DNA from: Rhizophagus clarus
Taxonomy: Eukaryota > Glomeromycota > Glomeromycetes > Glomerales > Glomeraceae
Reading direction: 5' to 3'
Length of the DNA stretch: 64,000 nt
Assembly (NCBI GenBank): GCA_015698045.1
Contig: BLAL01000218.1
Location: 1,178,001-1,242,000, forward strand
Below, in pieces: positions 10,370-21,552 of the stretch. Each line of letters opens with the position of its first letter. The first letter of the stretch is position 1. The translations under genes were made by a program, and so were the position numbers. The notes under the pieces are model-generated. The model was not told the DNA's origin, did not search any database, and was given only the letters and a program-made list of their open reading frames with translations.

Positions 10370-12985
10370 ATGTCAAGTAATAATATAAAAGAGAATTTCT
10401 TTCATTGGTATCAAAAAGCAACAGAAAATGGTGATGAAGATGCAATGTTTAATTTGGCCAATTGTTACAGAAATGGAGATGGAACAGAAAAGAATTTAGA
10501 GAAAGCCTTTCACTGGTATCAAAAAGCAGCAGAAAGTGGTGATGAAGATGCAATGTATAATTTAGCCAATTGTTACGAAAATGGAGATGGAATAGAAAAG
10601 AATTTAGAGAAAGCCTTTCACTGGTATCAAATAGCAGCAGAAAAAAATCATGTCAATGCAATGTATAATTTGGCCAATTGTTACGACAATGGAGATGGAA
10701 CAGAAAAGAATTTAGAGAAAGCCTTTCACTGGTATCAAAAAGCAGCAGAAAGTGGTGATGAAGATGCAATGTATAATTTAGCCATTTGTTATAAAAATGG
10801 AGATGGAACAGAAAAGAATTTAGAAAAAGCCTTTCACTGGTATCAAAAAGCAGCAGCAGAAAGTGGTGATGAAGTTGCAATGTTTAATTTGGCCAATTGT
10901 TACGAAAATGGAGATGGAACAGAAAAGAATTTAGAGAAATCCTTTCACTGGTATCAAAAAGCAGCAGAAAGTGGTGCTGAAGGTGCAATGTATAATTTAG
11001 CCATTTGTTATAAAAATGGAGATGGAACAGAAAAGAATTTAGAGAAAGCCTTTCACTGGTATCAAAAAGCAGCAGAAAGTGGTGCTGAATATGCAATGTA
11101 TAATTTGGCCATTTGTTACAAATATGGAGATGGAACAGAAAAGAATTTAGAGAAAGCCTTTCACTGGTATCAAATAGCAGCAGAAAAAAATCATGTCAAT
11201 GCAATGCATAATTTGGCCAATTGTTACAAAAATGGAGATGGAACAGAAAAGAATTTAGAGAAAGCCTTTCACTGGTATCAAATAGCATCAGAAAGTGGTG
11301 ATGAAGATGCAATGTATAATTTGGCCAATTGTTACAAAAATGGAGGTGGAACAGAAAAGAATTTAGAGAAAGCCTTTTACTGGTATCAAAAAGCAGCAGA
11401 AAGTGGTGATGAAGATGCAATGTATAATTTGGCCAATTGTTACGAAAATGGAGATGGAACAGAAAAGAATTTAGAGAAAGCCTTTCACTGGTATCAAAAA
11501 GCAGAAGAAAGTGGTAATGAAGATGCAATGTATAATTTAGCCAATTGTTACGAAAATGGAGATGGAACAGAAAAGAATTTAGAAAAAGCCTTTTATTGGT
11601 ATCAAAGAGCGGCAGAAAATAATAAAGTAAATTTTGAAAGTGAAGTCAGATTATGCAATGGATGTAATATGATGTATATTGATCACCAATGGTGCCAACA
11701 ATGTAATTCTAACCGATTTCGACAAGATTTTTCAAAATGGACTAGTAAAAATGAATATATTAATAAATTTATTCAAGAAGCACAACTAAATGCTAAAAAT
11801 TGTTATGAAGTTTTAGAATGGATACCTTACAATAAATTGACAAATGTTAAATATCATAATAAAGGAGGTTTTAGTGAAATTCATAAAGCTATCTGGTTAG
11901 ATGGACCTATTAACAGTTGGAATTTTAATAAACAACAATGGAATAGAGTAAACTTTCAAACAGGTTATGAGGTTATTCTTAAGACACTTAATAATTCATC
12001 AGATTTAAAAAGTAACTTTCTGGATGAGGTATAGTATTTATATTTAATAGCAAATTTATTTATTTTGCAAAAATTAATTTTTTTTAATTTATAGTGGAAA
12101 CATCATTATAACTGCCAGAAAAAATCATTTGCAAAATTTATTCAATTCTTTGGAATTACTCAAGATCCAAATAATTCGAATTATATAATAGTAATGAGTT
12201 ATGCAAAAAAAGGAAATTTGAGAAAATGTTTATCTGATATAATTAAATTTAAGTGGCAAGACAAGTTACAATTATTGAAAAAAATTATATTAGGACTTAA
12301 AGTAATTCACGAATCAAATTTAACCCATGGTGATTTTCATGATGGTAATATTTTAATGTCAGATAATCATAATGAATTATTTATTATTGACTTAGGATTA
12401 TGTAAACCTATAAGTGTTTTACAAGATTCTGATAAAAAAGATAAAGAAATTTATGGAGTTTTGCCCTATATGGCACCCGAAATATTAAGATACAAACCTT
12501 ATACTCTAGCAAGTGATATTTACAGTTTTTCAATGATAATGTGGGAATTTACATCAGGCATTCCTCCATTTAATGATAGAGCACATGATCGTTACCTTTT
12601 CTTGGATATTTGCAAAGGTGAACGTCCCAAAATTATAAAAAATGCTCCAGAATGTTATATAGATTTAATGAAAAAATGTTGGGATTCAAATCCTTCCAAC
12701 AGACCAACTATAACTGAGCTTGAATATAAAATATCTGAATGGATTAGGTGTATTAGCGAATTTTATAGATGTAATAGAGATGGAAATTATAGGCTTGAAG
12801 TACTTAGTGTTGATGACAAATTAAAAAATGATATGATTGAATTTATAGAAGCAAACAATGCTTTAGCACAAGAACAAGCTGATATTCCTACAATTGTACA
12901 CTCCCATTCACAAGCATATCACACAAGTCGCAACATTACTGAAATTATAAACTCTGAGTGTTTGGAACTTATAATTAAAATTTAA
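10370..12985 (+). CDS. Sel1-repeat protein kinase, two exons, 849 aa
   Basis: Exon 1 is 10370-12028 and exon 2 is 12095-12985, joined in phase 0 by a 66-bp GT-AG intron. Residues 11 to about 407 are eleven 36-residue Sel1-like (TPR-type) repeats plus a partial twelfth; such solenoids usually bind proteins. A four-cysteine knuckle follows (CNGC...CQQC, residues about 430-446). The kinase domain has a glycine loop KGGFSEIHKAIW, the ATP lysine in VILKTL, the catalytic loop HGDFHDGN, DLG in place of DFG, then MAPE and DIYSFSMIMWEF. The key lysine and catalytic aspartate are present, so an active enzyme is likely. Kinase domain and knuckle resemble the neighbouring tandem kinases, while the repeats make it a fusion. 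Sel1-kinase fusions are a known expanded class in Glomeromycotina; substrates cannot be inferred. Confidence 0.9.
10400..11626 (+). repeat. 108-bp coding tandem repeat (Sel1 units)
   Basis: Eleven copies of a 108-bp unit plus a partial one. Each starts at codons for FHWYQ or FYWYQ and ends EKNLEKA. Copies are nearly identical at DNA level, including synonymous positions, across GATGGAACAGAAAAGAATTT. Copy 5 has one extra codon (alanine). Copies 3 and 8 share the variant EKNHVNAM, which suggests block duplication. Confidence 0.9.
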
Positions 12986-14699
12986 TTCTATTATTTATTT
13001 TTATTTGTTTGATTATATATATTATGTGTTTTAACTATAAGATAATATTTATTTATATTTTATTTTATTTAGCAAATTTAAATTTAATATTCACATCCAT
13101 ACTTTCATTTTGAAATTCAATTATTCCTTATAAAAATTATAGTCTTTTAAAACAATAAAACAACTTATGTACTTCTTTTCTTTTCTAGTTTTATCATAAA
13201 TGGAAGGTCCAGTATATCAATAACTTTTGTTTTGAACAGTGCTCTAAAATTTGAACCGTACTAATCCGGATTCATTATATTATCACCTGCCACGCAATCT
13301 GGAAAATTCAGAACATTTAAATACTCTAACAGTTGCTTTTTATTCTTTGACAATACATCACAGAGCCTTATTTATATAAAAATTACGTGTATCGCGGGAT
13401 ATAATAAAAAAAAGAAGACTAAGCATAGAATTAAAAAATTACATCTCAAAATTTGTTAATAAAGGTTCTCAAAATCTCTGAAATATTATTAACTTCAGAT
13501 GAAATTCATTAAAAATATTATTAAAACCATAATTTTCTTTCTTGAATTATGCCCGAGTTGCTTGATATTTTTCTATAATGATGCACTACTATATTAGTAA
13601 AACTTAAAATCAGAATCATATTGCTAACCTATGCAATTTTAAAATCTTAAATCTTGGTGATTTAGAAATTCTACAATTTCTGACTGCGGTGGATTATGTC
13701 CAACTGCTGAAAAAGCTGTTAAGCTCTATTCTGTACTGATTTTAATACACTATAATCATTCTAAATGTTGCTTAACATTTCACACATTGAATTTGCATTA
13801 TTATTAGTACAGTCAAAACATATTGAAGAACTTAAAGCAATTTCCATCATGATCTTTCAGTTATTCCCGAATTCCATCACTAATGAAAATTCAATTAGGT
13901 TAGAAAACTATGCAAGCAAATAAAAGTTATCCTATTTGCAAAGTGCAAAAATCACCATGTAGTTGGTTAGCTCAGGTCACCAAGCTTAACTATTCACAAG
14001 GTAAAATTGCTGTCATTAAGTCTAACTATTCGCAAAGCAAAAATTTACCAGTTACCACAAAATAATTAGTAGTTCAAATCACCAAGATAAGCTATTCTGT
14101 GATAATCACCAAGTAGTTAATTAGCTTAGGAATACTGAGATTAGTTATTCGCAAGGTATAAAAAATGCCAAGTAGTTAACTAACTCAGAACTAATTATTC
14201 GCAAGGTGTACAATCACTAAGTAGTTAGCCATCTCAGGATTAGAAAGTCTATCTAACTATTTGCGAGGAATAATAATTGCTAAGTAGTTAGTTATCCTTA
14301 AGACTTTGCTATAAGGAAGTTCATAACTAGCTCCTCCTCCAGAACCAGTAGACCTTATAACTTTTACAAAAAAAAAAACTTATTCTCTACTTGCCTTGAT
14401 AAACTTCCCATGAAATAAATGGTGTGCGCGTGAGAATACAAGGAGTGGAGAAAGTAAAGAAGTGGAGTTAGAAATAATTTTTTTGCCCTTAATATATTGA
14501 ATCAGGGTTACACATCATCTGCATGTCATAAATCAATAAAAGTCTGTCCAATATAAGTCGCGTAAAAAGTATTATATTGTCTTATTAGTTTGATTAGTTT
14601 GATCAGTTGATATTATTGATCTAAATCGCGTCGTCGCGTAAAAGTCTATTGTCCGATCTATTATATTATTATTGTCACACTATTGTAATGAATATAATT
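12986..14699. other. Intergenic DNA with a degenerate tandem repeat
   Basis: No gene is recognised. From about 13930 to 14310 there are five or six diverged copies of a roughly 65-75 bp unit recognisable by AAGTAGTTAG and ATTCGCAAGG. The rest is featureless AT-rich sequence. Confidence 0.5.
13930..14310. repeat. Degenerate 65-75 bp tandem repeat
   Basis: Repeated words CACCAAGTAGTTAG, GCTCAGG and TTATTCGCAAGG recur five to six times with drift in spacing. Function is unknown. It is not a CRISPR array because both units and spacings diverge and there are no unique spacers. Confidence 0.55.
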
Positions 14700-15880
14700 A
14701 AATGGCAAAATTAAACTCCTCAGTAACATAGTCTACATATTATCAAAAAAATAGTTGGCTTGTAACTAAGTTACAAATATCATTTATCCACTTACTTGCA
14801 TTATCATTAGATGTGTTAGAATTTATATTATAATAAATATCAAAATCAAATTCTTTTGTTAAGTAATAAAAAATAAATTTGGATGAATTATGGAAATGTC
14901 ATAAGAAACTTGAACTTTCATTATCTGTTATTGTCAATCTTTTTATCTTAAATTAACAAATTATATTTATAATTAAGAGTACAGATCAAGAACAGCGGAT
15001 CAACTGCCAAATCCTGGAATAATAATATTAACTTCTCGTAAGACGCACCTGAATAAATTGTTGTTATAGGTCAAATATCTAATGAATTTATGATTTAGCT
15101 GAATTTCTAAATTCATTCTTGTAATGTAAACTATAATTAATATTAAATTTTCTAAAATATAACTATCACTTAGTCTTTTACTGCCAACATTTTTGCATTA
15201 ATTCAATGTAATCTTCAGGTGTATATTTCAAAATGTCTTCTGCCTGTCATTTAATCATACCTAATCTATATATACTGTATTTGATATACTGTATTTGATG
15301 CTTTGGTATATTTTTGCTCTTGAAAAACTTCTGGAGAAATATAAGGAATGATTCAACATACATTTGCAATAACAGAAGGTTCTGGAATAAGCAAATCTGC
15401 AATTGAAGCATCAGGTGGTAATACCACTCGAATACCTTGCATAAAAATATTTACCTAAATCCCAGCTAATATTGAAAAAGTCCTCAGTAAAATAATGTGT
15501 TAGGTCACCTGACATATAATAACTTGTAATTGGTAACAGGATTTTTAGTGGTTCCAAAATATCCCATTTAAGACATTGGCGATAAATTATAAAATATTTT
15601 AAGTTAAAACAAATAATTATTCATTAATATTGGCAAATTTGTAACATAAGATTCTATACCTCATTTAACTCTTTAAATCAATGTTTTTAGTATTATTAAA
15701 TTCTTTAAGAGCAACCATTATTTTACCAAGACGAATAGGGTTTTGCCTTTCCTTGTTCCATTTATTAGTGGTTGGTCCATCAATCCAAGTAGCTTTATAA
15801 ATTTTATTAAATTCCCTTTAGCAACAAATTCTATATCCTTGAATCTATCATAAGGAACAAATTCCAAATTCACAAGTATT
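14700..15880 (-). pseudogene. Highly decayed TKL kinase pseudogene (copy D)
   Basis: Only fragments remain, in the same order as in the intact copy. The first-exon segment (about 15880-15660) carries the glycine-loop region, ATWIDGP and the lysine strand. The catalytic exon start lies at about 15550-15480, a rearranged catalytic core at about 15460-15190, the SPDIGPI-like tail at about 15100-15000, and the last two small exons at about 14880-14710. Stops and rearrangements interrupt all of them. It is the most diverged member of the tandem array, therefore probably the oldest unit. Confidence 0.7.
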
Positions 15881-16369
15881 TAGTGCGCTGAGTTATAATT
15901 ATAACAAAATTTTTAGCTAACGCTAACGCCTAGTTTCATAATTTCAGTCCTCATTTAGCATTCGCAACTTAGCCATAAAAGTTAGAGATTGATTTATCAC
16001 CTTTATTAGAGTACTAATAATTCTTATCATAAACTAACCAGTGCATTTCGTAACATAATACTAAACCATCATCGATATACAAAAATAAAGGATAGACATG
16101 AAGATTATTTGGACTATTAATACTGAATCAGTTTACTAAAATTATTTTGATCAACAGATCAAAGTATCTTCCGTTTCATTATCTGATATTATATGATTCG
16201 TAATAAATCAAAAGATGTTAATTCAAAGGTTAGGGATAAAAAATTACCTAGTTATTTCGTAAATAATTTTATAATATTAGAAATCTTAGAATTAGGCTTT
16301 CTAAATTAGCGTTTATTTTTTTTATCCCACGGTTCTTAATGAAAAATTCATGATTTTTTTTTTTTTTTT

Positions 16370-16650
16370 GCTATTCTCAAAATCAGACATTATTTTGTAA
16401 TTTGTTTCATAATTTTTACACCTTTTCAATGAAAGTACTCTTTTATTTTTTTAAAAAAAAAACTTTTTTGTCTTTTATACCATGATCAAAAGTAACCTTG
16501 AATCTATCTACACTGTATATCACGTTATAACATCACACGGAGAAACTGGGATGCGATTTGCATAAAGAATAGGCAATTAACGTCAAATGTAAATAATTTT
16601 TTCTGCGTTCTCAGCTTCATATACATACTCAAGACCTAGATGACTCTCAA
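16370..16650 (-). repeat. Kinase upstream region and USP7-tail remnant of unit D
   Basis: Matches the spacers upstream of the other kinase copies: the ATAATTTGTTTCATAATTTT word, the T-run/A-run/CTTTTTT block near 16450, and GTAAATAATTTTTTCTGCGT (about 16591), which corresponds to the terminal exon of the USP7-tail gene. Sequence similarity stops abruptly near 16650. Confidence 0.6.
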
Positions 16651-18660
16651 TAATTAACGAAGATAACAAATGAAAACACGGAGAACAATCATAAAAGAGG
16701 CATATAGAAGTAACAAAGGTAAAATACCAAATCGAAAAGAAAATTATAAAGGATAAAATACAATAGAAGTGTACTCAATTTAAATCGACCATCGAGGATT
16801 GGAACGAAAGATCTGTAGATTACCAAAAATTAAGGATTTACAAGAAAGATTTATCAAAGATTTCGCCAATGATAACAATAACTTCAGTTTTTATACTGAC
16901 GCGTTGATAAGAAACAATAAAAGCGGTATAAGATGGATTAAAACGAATAAAAACGGAATATTATATAAAAAATGCAAAGCACAGTTAAGTAATAAAGATA
17001 GTAATATTGACGCTAAAGAATGTTATAGAATGATTACAGCAATATTAAAACAGTAAAAATATAATCTAATAAACGACAACTTAATTTAGTATCATATTGA
17101 ATATATGACGTATATGTGATTTCTCTAACTTTCATGCTTGGAAATTGATTACGGATTACGTAAATAGACTAAATCTAGTCATTGAGATAGGAAAAATAAA
17201 GCTCAATAGAAATAATGTAAGAAATGAAATTAGAAGAGTTAGCAGTAATAAAAGAAAAAATCAGAAACGAAAATAAATTTTAATAAATATATAAAATGTA
17301 CTGGAGACGTAAAATAGTCAACAAAGACAGCTAGAGAAATTTTATAAAAACACGAATTATTTACAGGTAAATTTTTAGGACAGTTGAAAAATAATTTTCT
17401 ATTAAAAAACAGTTTCTATTAGGAATTGTTCTAATACAACATGATTTTTATATTTGTTTGAAAGTAATTAATTTTAAAATTTCTCCCTCACATTTTTCGG
17501 CAACAAAAAAAAATATATATATATAAATACTCTTCTTGGCCTGGTTCCGGTTCATTTCGATACATAAAGTTACGTGACCTAATGGTTTCCTGTTTGGAAT
17601 ATCCCTAGCTCATTTTAGCATTGGTTTGCTGTCTTCCTTTTTTAAACAACAGCCTTTCAACTAAATCTTTTAGTGGTGTAAAAAAAACATTTTGTACACT
17701 AAAATTCGAACTCCAAAAAAATATCTTATCTAATCCTATTTACTTACGTATTAGCATTTGTTTACCCAAACAATCGTAAAGAATTTTCTGGAGAAATTCC
17801 CTGAGGAATTTATTGAGAGTTCTTTGATATCGGTTCCTAATCCTAATCCTAATGTGGATCGGCCACCATTTTTCCCGGGCGACGCTATGTGAGTTAGGTA
17901 GTCATGTGAAATATTTTTGATTACAAATTAGTCTTTTAGGCTTGGATGCCCGGTTAGGTTCACGGGTTTGTACCAAAGCAATCTGAATGGTGTAGGAGAG
18001 CTGCCACCCGTACCTCCACAATCGGTTAAAGTTTATTAACAATAAAAACGTTCTTCAATACATGCTTCAAAAATAAATGATTTCATCATCTTTATATAAT
18101 AAATTAATTAAGATTTTCCACTAAATATTCTTCAAAGGTAAATTTGTTAGTAAATTATTCTTCAAAATATACTCCATTTTCTATGATTTTTCTTTAAGAT
18201 AAAATAAATAGAGAATTATTCTTTCATATTTTCCTCTTTCATAGTTTAACGTCATTGCGGACAAAAAGGAAGATAAATAAATGAATAAATAAAAGTATTT
18301 ACAAAACGTCGTTACGAGATTCTTCTTTAGTAGTTTTTTTTTTTGATTAGGTTACTAATACCCTTGAAAATTTTTTTCATCTTTAAGTCTGGTTAAGACT
18401 TATTGATGATATCAAAAAATTTGATGAACGTAATACGACAAATCGCCATGAAAAAAAATTTTTTTTTTTCCTAGATATTTTTTGATTACTAATTGTAAGG
18501 ATCCAGGACTTATGAATGATACTGAATCAGTCTGGATATAGATATAGTGTGATAAATAAGCATTACAATTTAAATTATCTTAATATTATAATTCCAATTT
18601 CTGGAATTATCTCATATAAGTTTATTTAAAGCTCCCCGTTATGCTAAAAGGTAACTTATT
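16651..18660 (+). mobile_element. Insertion with LINE RNase H relic and unassigned sequence
   Basis: This stretch interrupts the tandem kinase units. A short frame (about 16799-17056) reads NFSFYTDALIRNN followed by GIRWIKTN, which matches the start of a LINE RNase H domain (FYTDGSL in intact elements, with glycine lost here). Nothing downstream completes the domain. A relatively GC-rich block at about 17840-18035 has no open frame and may be another repeat. The limits are inferred from where array similarity stops and resumes. Confidence 0.5.
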
Positions 18661-18669
18661 TAAAAAAAA

Positions 18670-19066
18670 AAAACTTCCTACAAGTATCACACCATCACGT
18701 TATAATATCATGTGAACATACTGACACACAAATTGAAATAATAATTGCATTCTCAGTTTCATCTACGTAAATAAGACCCAAACAATCCGTATTTGATAAT
18801 TTCCTTTCTAATAAGATTATATCTAATAAAATCACGTATCATTGACAAATTATTTGAAAATAAAATGAAATCAAAAATATTTATATTAATTTACCATCAT
18901 CTTTAAGATACTCAAGTCTTTCGTAGATCAATTGTTTATTATTGAAATTCGGATTAATTCATATCAAGTCGAAGTTAAAAACGTAATTTAATATCTTCAC
19001 CTTGAATTAAAAAATTAATATAAATGAATTATATTTTTTAATAACAAGTTTAAATGGAATTCCATG
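18670..19066 (-). pseudogene. USP7 C-terminal exon remnant (spacer upstream of unit C's 3' end)
   Basis: Corresponds to the last two exons of the USP7-tail gene and the beginning of the third from last. It ends at the word AATTCCATGT followed by TAACTTTATA, the same junction seen at 21380 and 26080. The frame is broken by several stops, so it is a passenger of the duplication. Confidence 0.7.
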
Positions 19067-19235
19067 TTAACTTTATAATCTTAAATTAGACTTTCTAATT
19101 AGCGTTTTTTTTTTTTTCATATTAAATTTTAGGAAAAGTGATAACGATAATATTTATTTATTTGAATATGTAAATACTGTATAACATAATAACTGATAAT
19201 AGTTAAACTTTATCATTAATTTCTATCCAATAGAA

Positions 19236-20358
19236 TTAAATGTCAAAATCAATTTCCTTAGTAGTATAATTTATATATTAACATAAAAAATAGTTAGCTT
19301 ATAATTAAAAAAAAATATGATGTTACGAAAATTATTTATCCACTTATCATTATCATTAGAAGAATTTATATTACAATCAATATCAAGTTCAAGTTCTTTT
19401 ATTAAGTAATCTACAAGAAAAAAATTAAATTTTCCTGAATTATAAAAATATGTCACAAGAAAAAATATGTACTACTTACCACCGCTATTATCATTGCAAA
19501 ATTTAAGTTTCTTATCTAAAAATGGCATTATTATAAACATTATTAGTCATAAACTTAAATATAATATTGTTTATCTTAACTTTTGTAATACCTTCATTAT
19601 TATTTTCAACCACATTACTAAGTTTTCTTTTGCTTTCTTTTTTTTTTTAAAAAAAAAAAAAAATGTATAAAAATGTTAAAAAATTTCTTTGTAATATAAT
19701 GTGTTAAATCTCCTGTTTATAATAATCTGTAATGATCATAAAATTTTGGGTAATGGATTTTGAGTGATTCCAAAATATTTATTTATGCAAGAATTATTAT
19801 TTTTGAGAATAAAATTATAAAATATTTTAAGCTAAAATAAAAGTATCTGAAGTTAGTTACTGTAAATTATCTATTTTAGTATTGTTAAATTACATCAGAT
19901 ACTGTACCTCATTTAATTCTTTAGAATCAATATTTTTAGAATTATTACTAAGTTCTTTAAGAGCAACTGTTGTTTTACTTAGACGAATAGGTTCTTGTTT
20001 TTCCTTATTCCATTTATTAGTGGTTGGTCCATCAATCCAAGTAGCTTTATAAATTTTACTAAATCCTCCCTCAGCGATAAATGTTATATCCTTGAATTTA
20101 TCATAAGAAACATATTCCAATTTCACTCTCGTAACATTGTAGTTATAAAATCATCTATAACTTTATTTCCACTTAACGTAATTATTTTTATTCTATAGCA
20201 TGAATTACAAATATTATTAATTTCATTTACAATTCTTCTTGTTTTCCTGCATTTTTTACATCTCTTAGCTTTCAGTTTAAGCACGTTTTGCGTAGGACGA
20301 CTTAAAGATTTGTTATTCGAATTAATTTTTAATTTATAATTGAGTTAATTTGATCCAT
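19236..20358 (-). pseudogene. TKL kinase pseudogene with catalytic core deleted (copy C)
   Basis: The first exon (20358 to about 19909) keeps the knuckle region, the glycine loop and LSKTTVALKEL, but the frame is already shifted a few codons after the ATG. Exon 2 begins at about 19840 and runs only to the KKFFN residues near 19683. There it jumps directly to the poly-T/A tract that precedes exon 3, removing roughly 735 bp that hold the HQD, DFG and APE motifs. The small exons 3 and 4 persist. The last intron has lost both splice dinucleotides: the 5' site reads AT instead of GT near 19337, and the 3' site AA instead of AG near 19271. It cannot encode a kinase. Confidence 0.85.
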
Positions 20359-21029
20359 AATTACTATAATTTGTAAAAAATTAAATTTATTTCTTAAGAA
20401 CGTTCAAGAAATATATAAATAATCTAAAATAATATTGATATTAATATTGATATTTATATAATTTATATTGTTATCACAATTAGAATTCTGCATGATAAGA
20501 GTAAAAGACTAGCGTATTTATACAGTTTCAACCCGATATACAGACTTTCCATTATAGTTGGAATCCGATAACGAAAAAACTCATAATAAATTCTTCAGGG
20601 AATTTCTGTTATAACATTTTCGGAAAACTTTTATACCTAATACGTAAATAGAGTTAAATATGATATCTTCTGGAACCGAATTTTAGAAAGTCTATAGTGT
20701 ATAAAGTGCATTCTAGAATGCTAGAATGCTTTTTTCCAAAATCTGAATCGTTTTCGCGCATGTTAGAGACCTATTTTGGTAGATTATTTTAGGCAAGGGG
20801 CATTATTATTTTATAATTTGTTTCATAATTTTTACCTTGGCCAGAGCTCGGCTGAAACCTTTAGGGTTGTTTGTTCGATATAGAATCTCTTTTATTTTTT
20901 TAAAAAAAAAACTTTTTATTGATAAAATTTGCCTTTTTATACCATGATTTTACTTTATCTTACAAGTACCAGAATACTGTACTGTACATCATCACGTTAT
21001 AATATCACGTGCACAAACTGGGACACGAA
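20359..21029 (-). promoter_or_regulatory. Upstream region of kinase copy C
   Basis: Closely similar to the regions upstream of copies A (23408-24000) and B (28139-28837), so it marks the conserved promoter-containing spacer of the unit. It holds GCGTTCAAGAAATATATAAA near the gene, TGCATTCTAGAATG and the T-run/A-run/CTTTTTAT block at about 20894-20930. No transcription factor site can be named. Confidence 0.5.
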
Positions 21030-21380
21030 TTGAATAATTAGCCTCGGATGTAAATAATTTTTTTTGCGTTCTCAGTTTCATACGTAATCAAGACCCAATA
21101 ATCCGTATTTGATAATTTCCTTCCTAATCTAATAAAAATAAAAAATATTTATATTAATTAATTATCAACCTTAAGATAATCAAAGTTTTTCGTATGTGAT
21201 TTCAGATACAATTGTTTACTCTTGAAAATTCGGATTAATTCATATTAAGTCGAAGTTAAAAACGCATCTTAATATCTTCAAGACCTTGAATTAAAAATTG
21301 TATACTAGAATTTCATTTAATCAAAAATTAATTATAAATAAATTACATTTGTAATAACAAATTTAAATGGAATTTCATGT
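21030..21380 (-). pseudogene. USP7 C-terminal exon remnant in the spacer between units A and C
   Basis: Diverged copy of the last exons of the USP7-tail gene, starting at the TTAGCCTCG stop-codon word near 21037 and ending at the shared junction before TAACTTTATA (21381). Stops break the frame. Confidence 0.75.
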
Positions 21381-21552
21381 TAACTTTATAATCTTAAAAT
21401 TAGACTTTCTAAATTAGCGTTTGTTTTTTATAATAAATTTTAGAAAAACTGTATTTAATGATAACGATAATATTTTATTTATTTGAAGATGTAAATACTG
21501 TATAACATAATAATAATTAAACTTTATCATTAATTTTTCTATTCGAATAAAA

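Noticed and set aside
10653..11528. Three antisense open frames with repeated FDTSERLSLNSFLFHLHF
   Set aside because: They are the reverse strand of the 108-bp Sel1 coding repeat. A repeat whose length is a multiple of three keeps antisense frames open by chance, and the sense strand has a full Sel1-kinase architecture.
10400..11626. CRISPR-like regularity of the 108-bp repeats
   Set aside because: No unique spacers: the whole unit is repeated and codes for Sel1 domains. The genome is eukaryotic.
14540..14660. Possible tRNA or structured RNA around the repeated GTCGCGTAAAA words
   Set aside because: No A box, B box or cloverleaf can be drawn; it is a diverged duplicate of a short segment.
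17840..18035. Ribosomal RNA or organelle insertion suggested by higher GC
   Set aside because: No rRNA signature sequences were recognised; retained only as an unassigned block.
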